This document shows positions 8,549 to 11,407 of a stretch of 11,407 nt of DNA, piece by piece (within the stretch, counting starts at the first letter, position 1; each line of letters begins with the position of its first letter). This DNA comes from JALZAA01 sp046724435 (GTDB lineage: Bacteria; Actinomycetota; Acidimicrobiia; IMCC26256; JACDBD01), in the NCBI GenBank assembly GCA_046724435.1, contig JBKOWN010000046.1, positions 1-11,407 on the forward strand. Reading direction: 5' to 3'. The notes under the pieces were generated by a model that ran no database searches, was not told the DNA's origin, and saw nothing but the letters and a program-made list of their open reading frames with translations. A program made the position numbers and the translations under genes.

Positions 8549-9462
8549 CGGTGCCTCCCGGCGCGACGGCGCCAGAACCATCGCAGCACCGACGGCATGC
8601 CCAGCAGGGCGACGAGTACGCCGGTGACGTCCCGCGACAACCGCACCGCGGCGCGGATGTCCACCGCCGCGGGTGCGCGGCCGTCCCCGAGCGCGGGGCG
8701 GTGCTCGATGCGATCGCCGTACCGGTTCGTGCCGCCGAGCCGCAGCCCGAGCGCGGCCGCGAACGCGGCTTCGGCGAAGCCGGCGTTGGGCGACGGATGC
8801 GCGGGTGCGTCGTCGCGCACCGCGCGCACGATGCGCGTGGCCGAGCGCGGCCGCACCGCGGCGACGAGTCCGGCGGTGACGCGGGCCGGCACCAAGCCGG
8901 CGACGTCGTCGAGGCGGGCGCTCGCCCAACCGAACTGCTCGTAGCGCAGCGAACGGTGGCCGACCATCGCGTCCATCGTGTTGACCGCTCGGTACGCGAA
9001 CACGCCGGGGGCGCCGGCCGCGGCGGCCCACAGCGCGGGCGCGACGACGGCGTCGACCGTGTTCTCCGCCACCGACTCGACGGCGGCGCGTGCGATCTCG
9101 GGCTCGTCGAGCTGCCACGGCTCTCGCCCCACGAGGGCGGGGAGCTGCGCTCGCGCGGCGTCGAGGTCATGGCGATCCAGCGAGGCCACGATGGCCAACG
9201 CGGTCTGCGCGAGCGAGCGTCCCGCGACCGCGACGTACGCTGCTGCCGCCGGCGAGCGGAGGGCGGCACCGGCGGCCGCAGCAATCCCGACTCCAATCGC
9301 GGTGTGCGCGGCCCCCGCGTGGCGCGCGTCGCGGTAGAGATGCGTCTCCACCGTGCGCATCACGGCACCAAACCCGGCGACGGGGTGCACCGCCACCGGC
9401 GGCTCACCGAGCATGCGGTCGGCCATCACGCCGGCGGCCGCGCCGAGCGGGCGGCTCACCAT
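8545..9462 (-). CDS. cobD: Adenosylcobinamide-phosphate synthase CobD/CbiB (membrane protein)
   Basis: CobD (CbiB in Salmonella naming) joins adenosylcobyric acid to aminopropanol phosphate, giving adenosylcobinamide phosphate. It is a polytopic membrane protein. The 305-residue length is typical. Near the N-terminus is DRMLGEPPVAVHPVAGFGAVM at about 15-35 (family pattern D..LG.P....HPV...G). The hallmark ESVAENTVDAVVAPALWA (129-146) is followed by NTMDAMVGHRSLRYEQFGWA (161-180) and a conserved SARLDD. Hydrophobic Ala/Val-rich stretches at about 54-95 and 133-157 fit membrane segments. Two starts are possible: ATG at 9462 (7-base overlap with cobS) and the next codon GTG at 9459 (4-base GTGA overlap). 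Neither has a strong Shine-Dalgarno match, so translation probably depends on coupling to cobS. The name cobD is also used for threonine-phosphate decarboxylase in Salmonella, which is not this gene. Confidence 0.95.
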   Translation of the reverse strand: MVSRPLGAAAGVMADRMLGEPPVAVHPVAGFGAVMRTVETHLYRDARHAGAAHTAIGVGIAAAAGAALRSPAAAAYVAVAGRSLAQTALAIVASLDRHDLDAARAQLPALVGREPWQLDEPEIARAAVESVAENTVDAVVAPALWAAAAGAPGVFAYRAVNTMDAMVGHRSLRYEQFGWASARLDDVAGLVPARVTAGLVAAVRPRSATRIVRAVRDDAPAHPSPNAGFAEAAFAAALGLRLGGTNRYGDRIEHRPALGDGRAPAAVDIRAAVRLSRDVTGVLVALLGMPSVLRWFWRRRAGRHR

Positions 9463-10157
9463 CGTGCCGCCGCCACGACGAGGCCGGCCGTCTCGCCGAC
9501 CATGCCGCTCGCGCCGAGCACGTCGCCCGTGAAACCGCCGACGCGACGGCGCGCGAGGACGACGACGCCGGCCGCCCCCACGATGACGGCGCCGACCGCG
9601 ACCGCGCCGGGCACGCCGGGACCCGCGAACGCGAGAGCGACCGCGAGCGCGCCACCGACGATGGCGGAGGGAAGCGCGCGCCCGCCGAGAAACGAGGACG
9701 CGAGCCCGCCCGGGCGGGCGTACGGCACCGTCCGGGCCGTGACCGCCATCGCCGTGCGCGAGGCGCACCACAGCCCGCCGAGGAGCAGGGGCGACGGCGC
9801 CATCGTCGCGAGGGCCGCCCAACGCAGCAGGAGCACCGCTGCGACCGTCGCCACGCCGAATGCCCCGACATCCGGCGTCGCCATCACCTCGAGTCGCCGC
9901 CGGCGGTCGAGGTGGGGGAGCAGGCCGTCGGCGGAGTCGGCGAGGCCGTCGACGTGCAGCAACCCGGTCAGGGCGAGATCGGCCGCGACGACGAGCGCCG
10001 CCGCCACCGCCGGGGGCCACACGCGCTCGGCTCCCCACCACGCCGCACCGAGGACGAGCCCGAGTGCGGCGCCGGCGAACGGGAACCACGCCAGCGTTTC
10101 GCGCCGCGGCTCCGACGCGCCGAACAAGGGAGTCAGGAAGGCGAGCGCCCGGCGCAT
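9456..10157 (-). CDS. cobS: Adenosylcobinamide-GDP ribazoletransferase CobS (cobalamin synthase)
   Basis: CobS condenses adenosylcobinamide-GDP with alpha-ribazole (phosphate) in the membrane, the last assembly step of the nucleotide loop. The 233-residue protein is strongly hydrophobic with several predicted membrane spans (for example about 26-44, 50-66, 104-130, 166-205). Conserved motifs are GLLHVDGLADSADGLL at 65-80, with the acidic residues expected to bind metal and substrate phosphates, MATPDVGAFG at 92-101, the SRTAMAV stretch near 133, and GGFTGDVLGA followed by GET at 207-223. Length is slightly below the usual 240-270. The ATG at 10157 overlaps the cobU stop by one base (TGATG, 10155-10159), and there is no convincing Shine-Dalgarno, so re-initiation after cobU is the likely mode. 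This is the cobalamin synthase, not the CobS subunit of the cobaltochelatase, which shares the symbol. Confidence 0.96.
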   Translation of the reverse strand: MRRALAFLTPLFGASEPRRETLAWFPFAGAALGLVLGAAWWGAERVWPPAVAAALVVAADLALTGLLHVDGLADSADGLLPHLDRRRRLEVMATPDVGAFGVATVAAVLLLRWAALATMAPSPLLLGGLWCASRTAMAVTARTVPYARPGGLASSFLGGRALPSAIVGGALAVALAFAGPGVPGAVAVGAVIVGAAGVVVLARRRVGGFTGDVLGASGMVGETAGLVVAAARW

Positions 10158-10651
10158 CAGCCGGCCGGCTCGAGCCGGAGCGGGCGGCCGGCGACGACGA
10201 GGACGACCTGGTCCGCGATGGTCGCCACCGACTGGTTGAGCTCGCCGAGCGCATCACGAAATCTCTGCCCGGCCGCCGTCGACGGGTGCACTCCCAGGCC
10301 GACCTCCTCCGAGACGACGACGGTGTCGCCGGCGCGCCCCGCCAGCGCGTCACAGAGCTCGGCGGCGTCGATATCGAACGCGGGCGCGGCAGCCACCCAC
10401 GAGCCGAGCGCGTCGAGCACGACCGTCCCCTGCGTCGCGCGTAGCACGTCGGGTAGGTCGGAGCCGGCCTCGATGGTCGTCCACGACCCCGGTCGCCGGG
10501 CGCGGTGCTCGTCGACGCGCGCCGCGAGGTCGGCGTCGCCGTCGAGGCACGCGGTGGCGACGTACGACACGGGCTCGGGGAACGAAGCGGCGCGCCGCTC
10601 GGCGTACGCCGACTTGCCCGACCGGGCGCCGCCGAGCACGAGCACGATCAC
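10157..10651 (-). CDS. cobU: Adenosylcobinamide kinase / adenosylcobinamide-phosphate guanylyltransferase CobU (CobP)
   Basis: CobU phosphorylates adenosylcobinamide and transfers GMP from GTP to adenosylcobinamide phosphate, producing the adenosylcobinamide-GDP used by CobS. The 164-residue protein has the P-loop GGARSGKS at 7-14, YVATA at 30-34, and DEHRARRPGSWTTIE at 47-61. His49 there matches the histidine that carries GMP in the Salmonella enzyme (His46). The second half has VSEEVGLGVHP at 113-123, then FRDALGELNQ (131-140) and VVAGRPLRL (152-160). The usual D-C-L-T-x-W segment reads DALGSW at 80-85, a mild departure. GTG at 10651 is chosen because it starts MIVLVLGGARSGKS, fits family length, and shares GTGA (10648-10651) with the cbiZ stop. 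No clear Shine-Dalgarno precedes it. The bifunctional enzyme makes CbiZ non-essential for cobinamide entry, unlike in archaea that use CobY. Confidence 0.96.
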   Translation of the reverse strand: MIVLVLGGARSGKSAYAERRAASFPEPVSYVATACLDGDADLAARVDEHRARRPGSWTTIEAGSDLPDVLRATQGTVVLDALGSWVAAAPAFDIDAAELCDALAGRAGDTVVVSEEVGLGVHPSTAAGQRFRDALGELNQSVATIADQVVLVVAGRPLRLEPAG

Positions 10652-11280
10652 GCCGGCGCGCCCAGGCGGACGGCGTCGCGGACGGCTCGGGCCAGGCGGG
10701 AGCCCCAACGCGACCGGGGGCCGCCGAACGCCTCCGCCCGCCCGTCGGCCGGGGTCGCGATGCATACCGCATCGGTTGCGGTGCCGGTGCCGGCGATCCC
10801 GAGCTCGAAGAGCGCCTGCGCTTTCGCCTCGGTGGCCGACGCGATCGCGTTGACGAGGGCGGCGTCCGAGAGCCGCGCCGGCAACAAGGCGACCACGTTT
10901 ATCGTCCCGGCCAGGCGGACCGGCACCCGTGCGACCGCTCGCGGTGCGGCCGCTGCCCATTCGGGCTCGCCGAGCCCGACGGTGGCGACGACCTCGACGC
11001 CTTCGTCCACAGTCGTGACGAACGACCGGACGTCCGCGGCCGTGAGCATGCCCACGCCGTGCCCGGGCAGCCCGAGCGAGACCGCCAGCTTCCGGAGATG
11101 GTGATCGGGGTCGCGGCGCGCGTACGAGGGCGGTACCTGCGCGTTCACGATCCATCGCCGGGTCGCGAGACCACCGCCGTGCGGGGCCGAGGCGGCCACC
11201 CGCAGCGGGCGATCGAAGCGCCACACGAGCACCGAAAGCTGGCGACCCGCTTCAGATCGGGACCGAAGCTGGAGTTCCAC
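10648..11280 (-). CDS. cbiZ: Adenosylcobinamide amidohydrolase CbiZ
   Basis: CbiZ hydrolyses the amide bond linking the aminopropanol arm to the corrin ring, turning salvaged adenosylcobinamide (and, in studied bacteria, pseudocobalamin) into adenosylcobyric acid for rebuilding by CobD. The 210-residue protein shows the family pattern: SAPHGGGLATRRWIVNAQVP at about 31-50, an RRDPDHHLRKLA segment, LPGHGVGMLTAADV at about 70-83, and the C-terminal ASATEAKAQALFELGIAGTG followed by TATDAVCIA. No signal peptide or membrane span is seen, so it should be cytoplasmic. It starts with GTG at 11280, with GGAG 6 bases upstream. It is the first gene after the B12 riboswitch and is therefore the one most directly controlled by it. 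The gene is patchily distributed in bacteria, and I infer a lower-ligand remodelling role because cobU is present too. Identity is well supported by motifs; the natural substrate is not shown by sequence. Confidence 0.92.
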   Translation of the reverse strand: MELQLRSRSEAGRQLSVLVWRFDRPLRVAASAPHGGGLATRRWIVNAQVPPSYARRDPDHHLRKLAVSLGLPGHGVGMLTAADVRSFVTTVDEGVEVVATVGLGEPEWAAAAPRAVARVPVRLAGTINVVALLPARLSDAALVNAIASATEAKAQALFELGIAGTGTATDAVCIATPADGRAEAFGGPRSRWGSRLARAVRDAVRLGAPA

Positions 11281-11295
11281 GACGTTCTCCGCGTC
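11281..11295 (-). promoter_or_regulatory. cbiZ ribosome binding site within a small hairpin
   Basis: Immediately before the GTG start, the RNA GACG-CGGAGAA-CGUC can fold into a 4-bp stem with the Shine-Dalgarno GGAG in its 7-base loop, 6 bases from the start codon. This supports GTG at 11280 as the cbiZ start. The stem is weak and may be chance, but it puts the ribosome site next to the riboswitch hairpin, where ligand-dependent folding could hide or expose it. Confidence 0.5.
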
Positions 11296-11297
11296 TT

Positions 11298-11313
11298 CCC
11301 GAGGATTCTCGGG
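11298..11313 (-). promoter_or_regulatory. Stem-loop directly 3' of the B12 box (possible expression-platform hairpin)
   Basis: The RNA CCCGAG-AAUC-CUCGGG forms a perfect 6-bp stem with a 4-base loop, starting in the last base of the B12 box and ending 17 bases before the cbiZ start. No U-run follows (the next bases are AAGACGC), so it does not look like an intrinsic terminator. Its place fits the regulatory hairpin that follows the aptamer core in cobalamin riboswitches, which suggests control of translation. The stem is seen directly; the role is inferred. Confidence 0.6.
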
Positions 11314-11407
11314 CAGGCAGGTCTCCTGGCTCCGGATCGTCGCTCACCCCGGCCTTCCAACCCCGAAGGGCCGTGACCGTCTGGTGGGGTTCGCTCCCCG
11401 GTCACAG
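11313..11407 (-). promoter_or_regulatory. Cobalamin (AdoCbl-type) riboswitch aptamer, 3' portion (5' part outside window)
   Basis: Read on the minus strand, the leader contains the highly conserved B12 box GAGCCAGGAGACCUGCCUGC (11332-11313), preceded by GGAAGGCC (11358-11351). Further upstream a stem GUGACC/GGUCAC (11405-11400 with 11378-11373) encloses an inner hairpin GGGG-AGCGAA-CCCC (11399-11386). After that stem comes a short CCC-UUCG-GGG hairpin (11370-11361). The CUGUGACC at the edge fits the conserved CAACUGU region. The 5' strands of the core helices, including the GGUGMAA-type segment, must lie beyond 11407, so the aptamer is incomplete here. It controls cbiZ and, through overlapping genes, probably the whole operon, lowering expression when adenosylcobalamin is plentiful. 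Confidence 0.9.

Noticed and set aside
8549..9118. N-terminal extension of the cobC frame into cobD
   Set aside because: The GTG at 8548 has a well-placed GGGAGG and matches the expected N-terminus. The extension is out-of-frame cobD sequence.
8491..10853. Two overlapping plus-strand open frames of about 580 codons opposite cobC, cobD, cobS and cobU
   Set aside because: Repetitive Arg/Ala/Pro composition with no motifs, opposite four genes with strong family signatures.
10652..11224. N-terminal extension of the cobU frame into cbiZ
   Set aside because: The P-loop begins six residues after GTG 10651, as expected for CobU. The extension is Arg/Gly-rich shadow sequence of cbiZ.
11298..11313. 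Leader hairpin as an intrinsic terminator
   Set aside because: There is no U-run after the stem and the next bases are A/G-rich, so transcription termination there is not supported.
1..11407. CRISPR arrays, insertion sequences, phage genes, tRNA genes or a defence system
   Set aside because: No spaced direct repeats, transposase motifs, terminal inverted repeats or tRNA-like folds were seen. Coding DNA is continuous and every gene fits the cobalamin pathway.

Overview
The window is a single, tightly packed cobalamin (vitamin B12) operon on the minus strand. Base composition is very GC-rich. GTG and ATG starts are mixed, and the cobalt chelatase is CobN with a fused ChlI/ChlD-type ATPase. Together these point to an Actinomycetota genome. 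A lineage outside the classic Streptomyces/Mycobacterium groups (for example Acidimicrobiia or Thermoleophilia) is possible, but I cannot settle this from the sequence alone.

Transcription runs from right to left. At the right edge (about 11298-11407) lies the 3' part of a cobalamin riboswitch; its 5' half and the promoter are outside the window. Then follow cbiZ (salvage amidohydrolase), cobU (cobinamide kinase/guanylyltransferase), cobS (cobalamin synthase), cobD/cbiB (cobinamide-phosphate synthase), cobC (PLP-dependent aminopropanol-arm enzyme), cobQ (cobyric acid synthase), cobN (cobaltochelatase large subunit), a fused AAA+/VWA chelatase ATPase, and cobT (lower-ligand phosphoribosyltransferase). 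cobT runs off the left edge. All eight gene junctions overlap by 1 to 7 bases, so there is no intergenic DNA between 1 and 11280. The only non-coding stretch is the riboswitch leader.

The genes fit one pathway. CobN and the AAA+/VWA protein insert cobalt into hydrogenobyrinic acid a,c-diamide. CobQ then makes adenosylcobyric acid. CobC and CobD supply and attach the aminopropanol arm. CobU activates cobinamide with GMP, CobT activates the lower-ligand base, and CobS joins the two halves. CbiZ cuts salvaged corrinoids back to cobyric acid, so they can re-enter at CobD and be rebuilt with the cell's preferred lower ligand. The corrin-ring methylation genes, cobB and the corrinoid adenosyltransferase are not in this window.

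I found no undescribed system, mobile element, CRISPR array, tRNA or rRNA. The points most worth a second look are the leader RNA, the gapless overlapping layout, the coexistence of cbiZ with cobU and cobalt-insertion genes, and an unusually compact CobC.
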